DNA of 64,000 nt from JAIVGV01 sp032229975 (GTDB lineage: Bacteria > Acidobacteriota > Blastocatellia > Pyrinomonadales > Pyrinomonadaceae): positions 52,671 to 116,670 of the forward strand of contig JAVXVG010000044.1 of NCBI GenBank assembly GCA_032229975.1, given 5' to 3'. The position numbers and the translations under genes are program-made. The notes under the pieces are model-generated. The model saw only the letters and a program-made list of their open reading frames with translations. It was not told the origin of the DNA and ran no database searches. Positions 17,592 through 26,279 of the stretch are shown here, piece after piece (within the stretch, counting starts at the first letter, position 1; each line of letters begins with the position of its first letter).

Positions 17592-18818
17592 TCACGCTTT
17601 CCTCTCGAAAAGGTAGGCGCTCTCGATGAGACGACCCTTCCCGCCATCGGGCGCGGCGGCAAACTGCCTGCGTCGCAACTCCCCGCGACTCGAAACCGTG
17701 TGACTCCAGATCGCCGCACCGGCATACTCGCCGCGTTTGTTCAACGCGTAGAAGTTCACGTCGATCTCTTTCAGTTTTTCGAGATCGTTGCCGTAGCGCG
17801 CGGCGACGAGTTTCAGAGCGTCGAGACACGCCTGCTCTGGCGACGAGCCGCGCTTCATGTATTCGACGACGGTGCGCGCCCCGTTGATGTAGATGACCTC
17901 CTCGCCGCGGCCCGTCGAGCCCGCGCCGCCGACTTCGTTATCGACGTAGAGACCGCATCCGATCAGAGGCGAGTCGCCGACGCGACCCGGCAACTTCCAC
18001 GCGAGTCCGCTCGTCGTCGTCACGCCACTGATGTCGAATGAATTGTCGAGCGCGAGACAGTTGATCGTTCCCGTCGGTGGCTTGTGGGCCATCTCGTCTG
18101 CCCACGCGAGCAGGTCTTCGCGACGCTCGAAGTTGCTTCCCGCGTATCTATCTGCGAGGAGGAAACTCGGTCGCTCGCGCTCCAACGCGATCCGCCTCTG
18201 GCCTGCGGGCGAGGCGGGCGCGGGCGTGTAAGGACTCGGGCCCCACTTGTCGTCCTTCGACAGCGTCTCTTTCCAACGCATGAAGGCGACGCGCGACTCC
18301 TCCGTTAAAAGGTTCTCGTTCTCGAAACCCATCGCGGTGGCGAACTCGCGCGCGCCCTCGCCGACGATGAGGATATGATCGGTGTGCTCCATCACAGCCT
18401 TCGCCACCTTCGAGGGCGTCTTGCAGCCACGAAGCGCAGCGACCGCGCCCGCGCGACGTGTGGGCCCATGCATCACGCTTGAATCCAACTCCACATCGCC
18501 GCGCTCGTTCGGCAGTCCACCATATCCGACCGAGTTGTCTTTCGGATCGAGTTCGACGATGTTGACGCCCGCGATGACAGCGTCGAGCGTGTCACCGCCC
18601 GCGTGCATCACCTCGACGGCCTTCGTTACGGCGGCGACGCCGTTGGCGCTCGATACGGAGAGTGGTGGCTTCGACGTGCGCCCCTGCGCCGACGCGTTAC
18701 GCGAAGGCTGTTCGCCGAAGCCGAGCGCGTCGATGCCGCGCGGTGTGACGAGCGCGGCTGCGCCGACGCCCATCGCGGCACGGCCCAGAAACTTCCGGCG
18801 GCTCTTGTTCGTCTTCAT
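17592..18818 (-). CDS. Glycosylasparaginase / isoaspartyl-peptidase family Ntn hydrolase, Tat-exported
   Basis: 408 residues from ATG 18818 (GGAGA upstream). The N-terminus KSRRKFLGRAAMGVGAAALV is a twin-arginine signal. The mature part belongs to the Ntn-hydrolase N4-(beta-N-acetylglucosaminyl)-L-asparaginase family: DNSVGYGGLPNERGDVELDSSVM in the alpha chain, and a Gly-Thr autocleavage site at about residue 251 (PPTGTINCLALD) whose Thr becomes the nucleophile. Substrate-binding GRVGDSPLIGCG and GAGSTGRGE follow. It probably cleaves Asn-linked sugars or isoaspartyl bonds in the periplasm, a scavenging role. Precursor self-cleavage is inferred from the family. Confidence 0.92.
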   Translation of the reverse strand: MKTNKSRRKFLGRAAMGVGAAALVTPRGIDALGFGEQPSRNASAQGRTSKPPLSVSSANGVAAVTKAVEVMHAGGDTLDAVIAGVNIVELDPKDNSVGYGGLPNERGDVELDSSVMHGPTRRAGAVAALRGCKTPSKVAKAVMEHTDHILIVGEGAREFATAMGFENENLLTEESRVAFMRWKETLSKDDKWGPSPYTPAPASPAGQRRIALERERPSFLLADRYAGSNFERREDLLAWADEMAHKPPTGTINCLALDNSFDISGVTTTSGLAWKLPGRVGDSPLIGCGLYVDNEVGGAGSTGRGEEVIYINGARTVVEYMKRGSSPEQACLDALKLVAARYGNDLEKLKEIDVNFYALNKRGEYAGAAIWSHTVSSRGELRRRQFAAAPDGGKGRLIESAYLFERKA

Positions 18819-18942
18819 GGGCTTGTCTCCTGCGCGTCGCGACTTGGAACGCGCGCCAGCGAGTTTCGACTTGTGCTTGGAAGCGCGGATACTATCAGAT
18901 AGAAGTTGATGGCTCAATAGCTTTTTTTGCGCGTCACATGTC

Positions 18943-19302
18943 TCAACTCGTGGCGTCGTCGCCCGCGCGCGCAGCTTGTTCTTCGTAAAACTTTCGCGCT
19001 CTCTCTGCCAGTTCATCGCCGACCGTGACGCGGAACGGATGCTTGGCGACGAAGGTCGGGACGCGACGCACGCGCGCGCCCATCGACTCGAACGTAGCGA
19101 CCGACTCCTCGTCGTCCAACTCTTCGATCTCTAAATCTTCAGACGCACGTCGCAACGCGCCACGCAGACGATCCAACGGCAGCTCGCGCCCGACGAGCGC
19201 GAGCCCGCGCGATTGAAACTCGCCGAGCGCGTAGAGCACCAGACGCTCGCGCTGCGAAGCATCTGCGGTTCTCTTCCCTTCAAAAAGTTTTGGCTGCTCC
19301 AT
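18943..19302 (-). CDS. Hypothetical protein, 119 residues
   Basis: Not recognised. From ATG 19302 the protein begins MEQPKLFEGKRTADASQRER and is hydrophilic, with a central acidic patch (EIEELDDEES) and a C-terminal half VPTFVAKHPFRVTVGDELAERARKFYEE. No signal, membrane segment or Cys is present, so it is probably cytoplasmic. A TTG at 19356 would add a hydrophobic 18-residue leader; the ATG is preferred but its ribosome site is weak. It is 58 bases downstream of another unknown gene on the same strand. Confidence 0.6.
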   Translation of the reverse strand: MEQPKLFEGKRTADASQRERLVLYALGEFQSRGLALVGRELPLDRLRGALRRASEDLEIEELDDEESVATFESMGARVRRVPTFVAKHPFRVTVGDELAERARKFYEEQAARAGDDATS

Positions 19303-19360
19303 CGTGAGATCAAAGTAGACGATCAGTGTGAGCGCGAACGCGACGCAGGTGTTCAAACGT

Positions 19361-19951
19361 TTAGGGTGGCCCGACGCGGCGCGGTCGCGTCGTCGCAGCG
19401 CCCGTCGCGTTCGTGCCGGTCGCGGGTTGCGATCCGTTGTGCGCGCGCTGCTGCTCTTCGGCGCGCTTGATCAATTCAGCCTGCTCATAGATGTCGAGCC
19501 GCGCGAAGAGGTAGAAAGGTTCGCCCGTGCGCACTTCGCCGAGGTAGCGAAAGGTGTTGTTAATGACTTCGCCGACATGGAAAGTCGCGGGGCTTGGCGG
19601 CGACTCGAAGAGCGTGCCCAGCTCGTCGCGCGCGACGGCGTAGAGTTCCGGCAGATAGTCGTTATGCGTCGCGCGCGCGATCTGAATCGCCTCGCGTCGC
19701 AGAGCCGAGATGCGGTTCGAGTTGCGACGCACGTAAGCCGCGCTCACCTCGCGTCGGCTCTCGCGCGCGTCCGTCACCTCTTGCTCAGCGCGCAGGTAGC
19801 CGAGGTAGGCGCGCACGACCGGCCCAAACTCGCGATCGCCACGCGCGCCCAACTCCTGCGCGCGCACACGCGGCGCGAGACATAACATGAGTCCGCACGC
19901 GACGAAGGCGAACGGCGCGCGCCACTTCATCTTCACAGCCCAACTAAACAT
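19361..19951 (-). CDS. Hypothetical exported protein, 196 residues
   Basis: Not recognised. ATG 19951 (GAAGAG upstream) gives MFSWAVKMKWRAPFAFVACG and a signal peptide ending in VRAQ. The mature part is helical (REFGPVVRAYLGYLRAEQEVTDARESRREV), followed by a segment VARDELGTLFESPPSPATFHVGEVINNTFRYLGE and a Gln/Thr/Ala-rich tail. It is probably periplasmic. The next gene downstream on the same strand is the 119-residue unknown, and coaBC is divergent upstream. GTG 19963 is a possible longer start. Confidence 0.65.
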   Translation of the reverse strand: MFSWAVKMKWRAPFAFVACGLMLCLAPRVRAQELGARGDREFGPVVRAYLGYLRAEQEVTDARESRREVSAAYVRRNSNRISALRREAIQIARATHNDYLPELYAVARDELGTLFESPPSPATFHVGEVINNTFRYLGEVRTGEPFYLFARLDIYEQAELIKRAEEQQRAHNGSQPATGTNATGAATTRPRRVGPP

Positions 19952-20220
19952 GACTCTTCGCACATGGTCTCGACGAAAACGCTCTCAGCCTGTCGGGTGA
20001 AGTTGTCTCACGGGGGCGACACGAAGTTTACCACAGCCCGCGCGCGTTACTAATCTTCAATGCGCCGCATGAGGGACTGGAAAGTTAATAGAAGAGTGTC
20101 AATCTCCTGCCCGCAAAATTGCGCGAGTCGTCCGTGCGGTGATACATTTTCGATGCGACTTTCAAACACATTTCCGAAGTCTCCGGTTGAGAGACGGCCG
20201 CAGGCGCGCAGTCCATCCCG

Positions 20221-21579
20221 ATGGAAATTAACGACGCATCCAATGACACGAGCCGCGCGAACGGGACACTTCCCGCGCGCGTCGCTCTCGGCGTGAGCGG
20301 CGGCATCGCCGCTTACAAAGCCGCGGAGGTCTTGCGCGGGCTGCAACGCGCGGGCTGCCAAGTGCGCGTGGCGATGACTGTGCACGCGACGAAACTCATC
20401 GCGCCGCTCACCTTCCGCGCGCTCTCCGGCTCACACGTCGTCGTCGATGATTACGCGCCCGACAATCCCGATCCAATCGCGCACATCACTTTCTCGCAGA
20501 CAGTCGATCTACTCGTCGTCGCGCCCGCCACCGCCGACATCATCGCCAAGTTCGCGAACGGCATCGCCGACGATTTTCTCTCGTCAACCTACCTCGCCTG
20601 CAACGCGCCCGTCCTCGTCGCCCCCGCGATGAACACGACGATGTGGGAGCACCCGGCCACGCGCCGCAACCTCGAACGACTTCGCGCCGACGGCGTCCAC
20701 ATCATCGAGCCCGACGCGGGCGAGATGGCTTGCGGCACAACGGGGCCCGGACGCCTCAGCGCGCCCGAACAGATCGTCGCCGCCGCGCTCGACATTCTTA
20801 ACAGTCGCGCCGCAGGAACGACGACGGGCCGCGCGACGAGTGATGAAGCGCAGAGCATCGCATTAAAGAATGATGAAGAGAGTTCGGCTATCGAAGCCGA
20901 TCTCGCGGGCGAGCGTGTGCTGATCACTGCGGGCGCGACACGTGAGGAGATCGATCCCGTGCGTTTTATCTCGAACCGCTCATCGGGACGCATGGGTTTC
21001 GCTATCGCGGAGGCCGCGCGCGCGCGTGGCGCAGATGTAACTATTATCGCTGGCGTAACGAGCGCGGAACGATCGGCCCGCGTGCGCTTCATCGACTCGA
21101 TCTCTGCCGAAGAGATGCACGCGTCAGTCGAGAGAGAGATCGAGCGTGCAACGATCTTCATCGCCGCAGCAGCAGTCGCGGACTACCGGCCCGTGAGGCG
21201 AGCCGCGCAGAAGATCAAGAAGTCCGATGCCTCGCTCAACCTAGAGCTTGAGCCGACGCCCGACATTCTCGCTTCGGTCGCAGCCTCACGGCGCGACGGG
21301 CTGCTCGTCATCGGCTTCGCCGCCGAGAGCGAGCGCGTCGTCGTACACGCGAGAGAGAAGCTGCAACGCAAGCGACTCGACGCTATTGTCGCCAACGACA
21401 TCACGCGCGACGACGCGGGCTTTGACTCCGAGACGAATGCGATCACGATCATCACGTCGGATCGAGACGACGCATTAGAGCTTCCACTGATGTCGAAACT
21501 CGAAGCCGCGCATCGGATTCTCGACGAGATCGTGCGGCTGCGTCGCGCGTGCATCGCGCAGTCGGTCGCGGCGAAGTGA
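20221..21579 (+). CDS. coaBC: Bifunctional phosphopantothenoylcysteine decarboxylase/phosphopantothenate-cysteine ligase
   Basis: 452 residues, catalysing two steps of coenzyme A synthesis. The CoaC flavoprotein half has GVSGGIAAYKAAE (24-36), catalytic His88 (PIAHITFS), PAMNTTMW (135-142) and the Cys171 lid residue (EMACGTTGPGRL). The CoaB half starts at about 225 with VLITAGATREEIDPVRFISNRSSGRMG and has the KxKK dimer motif (KIKKSDA). A linker of about 40 residues rich in Ala/Thr/Glu joins the halves. The stop codon is a GTGA overlap with the first mini-ORF of the chain leading to the uracil-DNA glycosylase gene. Confidence 0.97.
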   Translation: MEINDASNDTSRANGTLPARVALGVSGGIAAYKAAEVLRGLQRAGCQVRVAMTVHATKLIAPLTFRALSGSHVVVDDYAPDNPDPIAHITFSQTVDLLVVAPATADIIAKFANGIADDFLSSTYLACNAPVLVAPAMNTTMWEHPATRRNLERLRADGVHIIEPDAGEMACGTTGPGRLSAPEQIVAAALDILNSRAAGTTTGRATSDEAQSIALKNDEESSAIEADLAGERVLITAGATREEIDPVRFISNRSSGRMGFAIAEAARARGADVTIIAGVTSAERSARVRFIDSISAEEMHASVEREIERATIFIAAAAVADYRPVRRAAQKIKKSDASLNLELEPTPDILASVAASRRDGLLVIGFAAESERVVVHAREKLQRKRLDAIVANDITRDDAGFDSETNAITIITSDRDDALELPLMSKLEAAHRILDEIVRLRRACIAQSVAAK

Positions 21580-21663
21580 GTTTGAAGCCGTGAAGTGCGA
21601 GCAGCAGACGCGAAGTGAAAGCAGTAGATCGCGAGAGTGAATTGTGAACGCGAGAGCTTATGA
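21576..21663 (+). other. Chain of overlapping mini-ORFs between coaBC and the first uracil-DNA glycosylase gene
   Basis: The coaBC stop TGA 21577-21579 overlaps GTG 21576; that frame (MSLKP) stops at TGA 21591-21593, overlapping GTG 21590; that frame (16 codons) stops at 21638-21640, overlapping GTG 21637; that frame (MNCERESL) stops at 21661-21663, overlapping ATG 21660 of the glycosylase gene. All four joints are 4-base NTGA overlaps. The DNA consists of degenerate units of 19-21 bases starting GCGAAGTGA/GTGAAGTGC/GCGAGAGTG. Translation of the mini-ORFs is not shown. Confidence 0.6.
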
Positions 21664-22739
21664 CTGAGGACGCGAGCCGCGCCGAGTTTCTATCGCTGGT
21701 TGAAGAGTTGGGCCATCAGCTCTCGTACCTGCGCGAGTTGGGCGTCGAAGTGATCGAATCTGGCGATGCACTATCGACGCGAGCGGAGACGGCCACGCAC
21801 GGCGACGTGCGACCTCTGAAACTTGCGGACGCCGGGCCGCCGCCTTCGCAGTCGTCCGCGCTGCGTCGCAACGCGGAGGCTGAGTCGCGGCCACAGCACA
21901 CGGAAGTTATCAAAACGACATCGGCGAGCGCGATGCGGGCGAGCAAGACGGAAGCATCGAGCGATGACTCTGCGAGCTTCGGTGCGACATCCACGCGCGC
22001 AGAGTCGCCCGCTCCCGCGTTTACTTCGAGCAGTTCGTTGCGGTCTTCAACGGAGGCGAAAGAGATGACGACACGCAAACCCATACGCAAACCCGACGCG
22101 AACCCGCCCGCGCCGCGCGAGACGCTGTTCGGCGAGATCGCGCCGCAGGACGAGCTGAGCTTGCCGCGCGAAGGCGAGACTTTGGAGAGCATCCGCGCCG
22201 ACATCGGCGACTGCATGCGTTGCGCGCTCTGCTGCGAGGCGCGTCACACCATCGTTCACAGTGAGGGCAATCCGAAGGCGCGCCTGATGTTCGTCGGCGA
22301 AGCCCCGGGCGCGGACGAAGACGCGCAGGGGCGGCCCTTCATCGGTCGCGCCGGCCAACTCTTGAACAAGATCGTCGAAGCCATCGGCATGAAGCGCGAG
22401 GACGTGTTCATCGGCAACGTCAATCGCTGTCGCCCCTTGAACAATCGCACGCCGACGAGCGCGGAGGCGGCGATCTGCAAACCATTTCTGCTTCGCGAAA
22501 TCGCTATCGTGCGCCCCGACGTGATCGTCGTCCTCGGCAACACCGCGCTGCACAATCTGCTCGACACGAAGGAAGGCATTACGAAAGTGCGCGGCCAGTT
22601 CAAAGACTACAAAGGCTTGAAGGTGATGCCGACGTTCCATCCCGCTTATCTTCTGCGCGACCCGTCGAAGAAGCGCGAGACGTGGGACGACATGAAGAAG
22701 GTGCGCGACTATTTGAACAAGACGAAGGCTGAGAAATAG
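21660..22739 (+). CDS. Family 4-type uracil-DNA glycosylase with long N-terminal extension
   Basis: 359 residues. The C-terminal 180 residues are a [4Fe-4S] uracil-DNA glycosylase: ligand Cys185 and Cys188 (CMRCALCC), motif A GEAPGADEDAQGRPF (213-227), ligand Cys257 and Cys273, and motif B with His327 (FHPAYLLRD). It removes uracil from DNA in base-excision repair. The first 165 residues are low-complexity, rich in Ser/Ala/Thr/Glu, probably disordered. The start ATG is joined to coaBC through a chain of overlapping mini-ORFs. A divergent paralogue follows immediately. Confidence 0.95.
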   Translation: MTEDASRAEFLSLVEELGHQLSYLRELGVEVIESGDALSTRAETATHGDVRPLKLADAGPPPSQSSALRRNAEAESRPQHTEVIKTTSASAMRASKTEASSDDSASFGATSTRAESPAPAFTSSSSLRSSTEAKEMTTRKPIRKPDANPPAPRETLFGEIAPQDELSLPREGETLESIRADIGDCMRCALCCEARHTIVHSEGNPKARLMFVGEAPGADEDAQGRPFIGRAGQLLNKIVEAIGMKREDVFIGNVNRCRPLNNRTPTSAEAAICKPFLLREIAIVRPDVIVVLGNTALHNLLDTKEGITKVRGQFKDYKGLKVMPTFHPAYLLRDPSKKRETWDDMKKVRDYLNKTKAEK

Positions 22740-22815
22740 AGTTGCAAGTTCCAAGTTGCAAGTTGCAAGTTGCAAGTTCAAAACCAATCTAACTTGCAAC
22801 TTGGAACTTGCAACT
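22740..22815. repeat. Heptamer-array inverted repeat (TTGCAAG family)
   Basis: Left array 22740-22778 has five units of TTGCAAG/TTCCAAG; the right array 22791-22815 is the exact complement of the first 25 bases (25 of 25). It lies between the two uracil-DNA glycosylase paralogues, starting one base after the first gene's stop codon. Confidence 0.92.
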
Positions 22816-22832
22816 TTTCAACTTTAATTGTC

Positions 22833-23423
22833 ATGGCAGAGCTTTCACTCTTCGACGATGTGCCGCCCGCCTCAAACGAGACGGTCGAAGAGATCAACGC
22901 TGAACTGTTGCGACGCGCGAAACAACTCGCGCAATACAAGGATCGCGTCTTCATCTTCGGCGAAGGTAGAGAGGGCGCACGCGTCTGCGTCGTCGGCGAA
23001 TCGCCGGGGCCACCAGACATCGACAGTGGCAAGCCCTTCATGGGGCCCGCCGGTCAGATGCTCGACCGCATACTCCTCTCCGTCAACCTGCGTCGCGCCG
23101 ACTGCTATCTCACCAACACCGTCAAAATGATCTGCACCGGCGAAGAGATCACGCCCGAAGTCCTCTCGCTCTTCACGCCCTACCTTCACCGCGAACTCGC
23201 CGCCGTCCATCCGAAAGTCATCATCAGCTTCGGCAACACGCCCACGCGCGCACTACTGCGCACCAAGCAACCCATCTCCAAACTTCGCGGCGAGTTTCAC
23301 GACTATTACGGCGCACAACTCATGCCCACCTTCAACCCCGCCTATCTCCTGCGCGATCCAACGAAGAAGCGCGAGGTCTGGGAAGACATGAAGAAAGTGC
23401 GCGACCTGCTCGCCATAGTTTGA
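22833..23423 (+). CDS. Uracil-DNA glycosylase paralogue lacking the Fe-S cluster ligands
   Basis: 196 residues from ATG 22833. It aligns with the preceding enzyme along its whole C-terminal domain (VVGESPGPPDIDSGKPFMGPAGQML; SFGNTPTRALLRT; MPTFNPAYLLRDPTKKRE.WEDMKKVRD). However, three of the four Fe-S ligands are gone (Lys/Arg at the two N-terminal Cys positions, Phe114 at the last), only Cys101 remains near the third, and the motif B His is Asn (FNPAY). It may be a different glycosylase, a DNA-binding partner or an inactive homologue. It is in the same orientation as the canonical enzyme and probably co-expressed. Confidence 0.88.
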   Translation: MAELSLFDDVPPASNETVEEINAELLRRAKQLAQYKDRVFIFGEGREGARVCVVGESPGPPDIDSGKPFMGPAGQMLDRILLSVNLRRADCYLTNTVKMICTGEEITPEVLSLFTPYLHRELAAVHPKVIISFGNTPTRALLRTKQPISKLRGEFHDYYGAQLMPTFNPAYLLRDPTKKREVWEDMKKVRDLLAIV

Positions 23424-23581
23424 CGATGTCAAGACGCGCTCCCATGCTTGATGAACTCTCACAGATGAAGACGTGTGTTTTGATCTCCTTACAAGTGGCC
23501 TCCTCTTTGCACCTCAGTTGACCCTCAACGTCTGCTTCGAGACTTTCACTTTCCGCGCGCTTCAAGTTAAGTTAGTTCGCC

Positions 23582-26119
23582 GTGCAACGCCCGAACTCCG
23601 CAGCCGCTACACCAGCGACAGACCAGCAACGCCAATCGAGCGAAAGCGACTCGCCGCAGTTCGCAGAGGTCGCCGTGCCCCTGCACGTGCGGCAGACATT
23701 TACTTACAGGTTGCCCCGCGAGCTTGCACAGGAGACGCGCATCGGCTCACGTCTGCTCGTGCCGCTCGGTCGCCAACTCGTCACTGCTTACGTCGTCGCG
23801 CTGCATCAAGAACTCGACGCATCATTAGAGATCGAAGAGTCGGAGATCAAAGAGGCGGAGGAACTGCTCGATGCCGAGCCGCTCATCACGCCTGAGGTGT
23901 TGGAGATCACGCGCTGGATCGCGGACTACTACGCCGCGCCGTGGGGCGAGGTGTTGAAGGCTTCGCTGCCCGCCGGGTTGAACGCGACCATAGAGCGCGT
24001 GCTCACGATCACCGCCGAAGGCCGCGACGAGCTAGCGCGACTGCCCGCGCGCCGCGCACAGACGGCGAAGGCCCAAGCCTTGCGACTCATCGCCGATGAA
24101 TCCGAGTTGACGCAGCGCGGGCTTGCGCGCGAACTCGGACAGGCCCGCGCGCAGACGATCTCTCGACAGCTTGAACGCGCTGGCTGGATCACCGTCACGC
24201 ACCGGCAGCGAAGCGCGCAGGCGCGCGCCAAGCGACGCAAAGCCGTGCGATTGCTGCCCGTCGAGAGCCACGAGAACGGAGCGGCGCGCGTGCTCACCGA
24301 AACGCAACTTCGTGTCGTCGATGCGCTCATCAAGCGCGGCGGCGAGATGTTATTCGTCGAGTTGCTCGAAGAGTCGGGTGCGGGCGCGTCCGTCGTGCAT
24401 ACTTTGGAGCGACGGAAAGTCGTCGAACTTTTCGTGCGCGACGTGCGGCGCGATCCGCTCGCGCGCGCGACACTCCCGCGCAATGTCGGCGGACTCGTGT
24501 TGACTACAGAGCAGAGCGACGCGCTTGCGGAGATTGAGACAGCGATTGGCGAGCGCGCATACAAAGCATTCCTCTTGCACGGCGTCACGGGCAGCGGCAA
24601 GACTGAGATTTACATCCGCGCGATGCGCGCCGCGCTCGCCGCAGGTCTCTCGGCGATGATGCTCGTGCCTGAGATCGCACTCACGCCCGTCTTCTCGCGC
24701 AGGCTTCGCGCGCACTTCGGCGATGAGGTGGCCATCTTTCACTCGTCACTCTCGACCGGCGAGCGTTTCGACGAATGGGGCCGCATTAAACGCGGCGAGG
24801 CGCGCGTTGTCATCGGCACGCGCTCGGCTGTCTTCGCGCCTGTCTCGAACCTCGGCGTCATCGTCGTTGACGAGGAGCACGAGTCTTCATATCGACAGCA
24901 AGAGTCGCCCTATTATCACGGGCGCGATACAGCCGTTGTGCGCGCGCACAAGGAGCGCGCCGTCGTCGTGCTGGGCTCCGCCACGCCCTCGCTCGAATCC
25001 TTCCACAACGCGCGCGCCGGAAAGTATCGCTACCTGCAACTCGCAAAACGCATCGCCGACCGCGCGATGGCCCGTGCCGAGATCATCGACATGCGCGAGG
25101 TCTTCAAACGCGGCGGCAAGCAGCACGCGCTCGCGGAAGAACTCATCACAGCTATCGCCGAGACGCACGCGCGCGGCGAGCAATCAATCGTGCTCCTGAA
25201 CCGGCGCGGCTACTCGACTTTCTTACTATGTCGCTCGTGCGGCGAGCGAATGCAGTGCGCGAACTGCGACGTGACGCTCACTTATCATCAACGCGAGCGC
25301 ACGCTCATCTGCCACTACTGCGACTTCCGACAGCAACCGCCGCGCGAATGCCCCGCCTGCAAGGGCCTCTACATGCACTACGTCGGCGAAGGCACGGAAC
25401 AGATCGAAGAGATGATCGCCCAAAAATTTCCTTCCTTGCGTATCGCGCGACTCGACCGCGACACCACTTCGCGTCGGCAAACTTACGAGCAAGCGATCTT
25501 GAGCTTCGCCGCCGGTGAACTCGACATGCTCGTCGGCACGCAGATGATCGCGAAGGGCCACCACTTCCCTAATGTCACGCTCGTCGGCGTCGTCTCCGTT
25601 GATGCCGGACTCGCGATGCCGGACTTCCGCGCGTCGGAACGAACGTTCCAGCTCATCACGCAGGTCGCGGGCCGGGCCGGAAGAGGCGACCGGGCCGGTC
25701 GCGTGTTGATTCAGACGTATCATCCCGAACACTACGCGCTGCGCCACGCCTGCGCGCAGGACTACGACGGGTTTTACGAAGAGGAGATACGCTATCGCAA
25801 ATCCTTGAGCTATCCGCCGTTCGTCTCGCTCGCCGCGCTGCTCGTGCGCGGCGACGATCTGACGAAGACGCACGCGCTCGCCTCCGAACTCAAGCGCGCG
25901 CTCGATGAAGCCAACACGGATCGCGCGTGTCGCATACTGGGGCCCGCGCCCGCGCCGCTCGCGCGCCTGCGCGGAGAGCATCGCATACAGATTCTCATCA
26001 AGTCGCGCAGCCGCCCGCGTTTGCGCGCCGCGCTCGATCTCGCGCTCGCGGATGTAGCAGAGCGCGGCTACGATCTGCACGCCGTCAACGTCGAGATCGA
26101 TCCGGTGAACTTGATGTGA
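23582..26119 (+). CDS. priA: Primosomal replication protein N' (PriA helicase)
   Basis: 845 residues with a GTG start. PriA restarts stalled replication forks by 3'-5' unwinding and DnaB loading. The 3'BD domain is at about 15-115 (VPLHVRQTFTYRLP). Helicase motif I GVTGSGKTEIY, motif II DEEH, and the zinc region with eight Cys (CRSCGERMQCANC ... CHYCDF ... CPACKG) are all visible, as are the motifs V/VI region (GTQMIAKGHHFPNV; QVAGRAGRGDR). The C-terminal domain is complete. It is 158 bases after the glycosylase pair in a DNA-repair neighbourhood. Confidence 0.97.
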   Translation: MQRPNSAAATPATDQQRQSSESDSPQFAEVAVPLHVRQTFTYRLPRELAQETRIGSRLLVPLGRQLVTAYVVALHQELDASLEIEESEIKEAEELLDAEPLITPEVLEITRWIADYYAAPWGEVLKASLPAGLNATIERVLTITAEGRDELARLPARRAQTAKAQALRLIADESELTQRGLARELGQARAQTISRQLERAGWITVTHRQRSAQARAKRRKAVRLLPVESHENGAARVLTETQLRVVDALIKRGGEMLFVELLEESGAGASVVHTLERRKVVELFVRDVRRDPLARATLPRNVGGLVLTTEQSDALAEIETAIGERAYKAFLLHGVTGSGKTEIYIRAMRAALAAGLSAMMLVPEIALTPVFSRRLRAHFGDEVAIFHSSLSTGERFDEWGRIKRGEARVVIGTRSAVFAPVSNLGVIVVDEEHESSYRQQESPYYHGRDTAVVRAHKERAVVVLGSATPSLESFHNARAGKYRYLQLAKRIADRAMARAEIIDMREVFKRGGKQHALAEELITAIAETHARGEQSIVLLNRRGYSTFLLCRSCGERMQCANCDVTLTYHQRERTLICHYCDFRQQPPRECPACKGLYMHYVGEGTEQIEEMIAQKFPSLRIARLDRDTTSRRQTYEQAILSFAAGELDMLVGTQMIAKGHHFPNVTLVGVVSVDAGLAMPDFRASERTFQLITQVAGRAGRGDRAGRVLIQTYHPEHYALRHACAQDYDGFYEEEIRYRKSLSYPPFVSLAALLVRGDDLTKTHALASELKRALDEANTDRACRILGPAPAPLARLRGEHRIQILIKSRSRPRLRAALDLALADVAERGYDLHAVNVEIDPVNLM

Positions 26120-26135
26120 GCCGCAGAGAAGATCG

Positions 26136-26269
26136 TAGGGGCAGGGCCTGTCCCTGTCCTAGCGACTGCAAGATCGCTCAACCGAACTGCGACTAATCAG
26201 GACTGAATCATTACGGTTCTTTCATTCGCGCTCTCGCGCGCTCAAGGGCAGGGACAGGCCCTGCCCCCA
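26136..26269. repeat. Inverted repeat of GGGGCAGGGCCTGTCCCTG type
   Basis: Arms 26136-26160 and 26245-26269 pair at 23 of 25 positions across an 84-base interior. Each arm is itself partly palindromic. This is GC-rich and not a 7-base array, so it is a separate repeat family from the heptamer hairpins. It fills the priA-lpxD gap. Confidence 0.85.
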
Positions 26270-26279
26270 CTAAGACGTT

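Noticed and set aside
20060..20296. 78-codon frame overlapping the coaBC start, possible rpoZ
   Set aside because: No resemblance to the omega subunit; composition is that of a shifted frame.
23426..23521. 31-codon frame between the second glycosylase gene and priA
   Set aside because: No ribosome site or resemblance; length within chance.
25226..26080. 284-codon open frame antisense to priA
   Set aside because: Same cause; the plus strand encodes conserved PriA motifs throughout.
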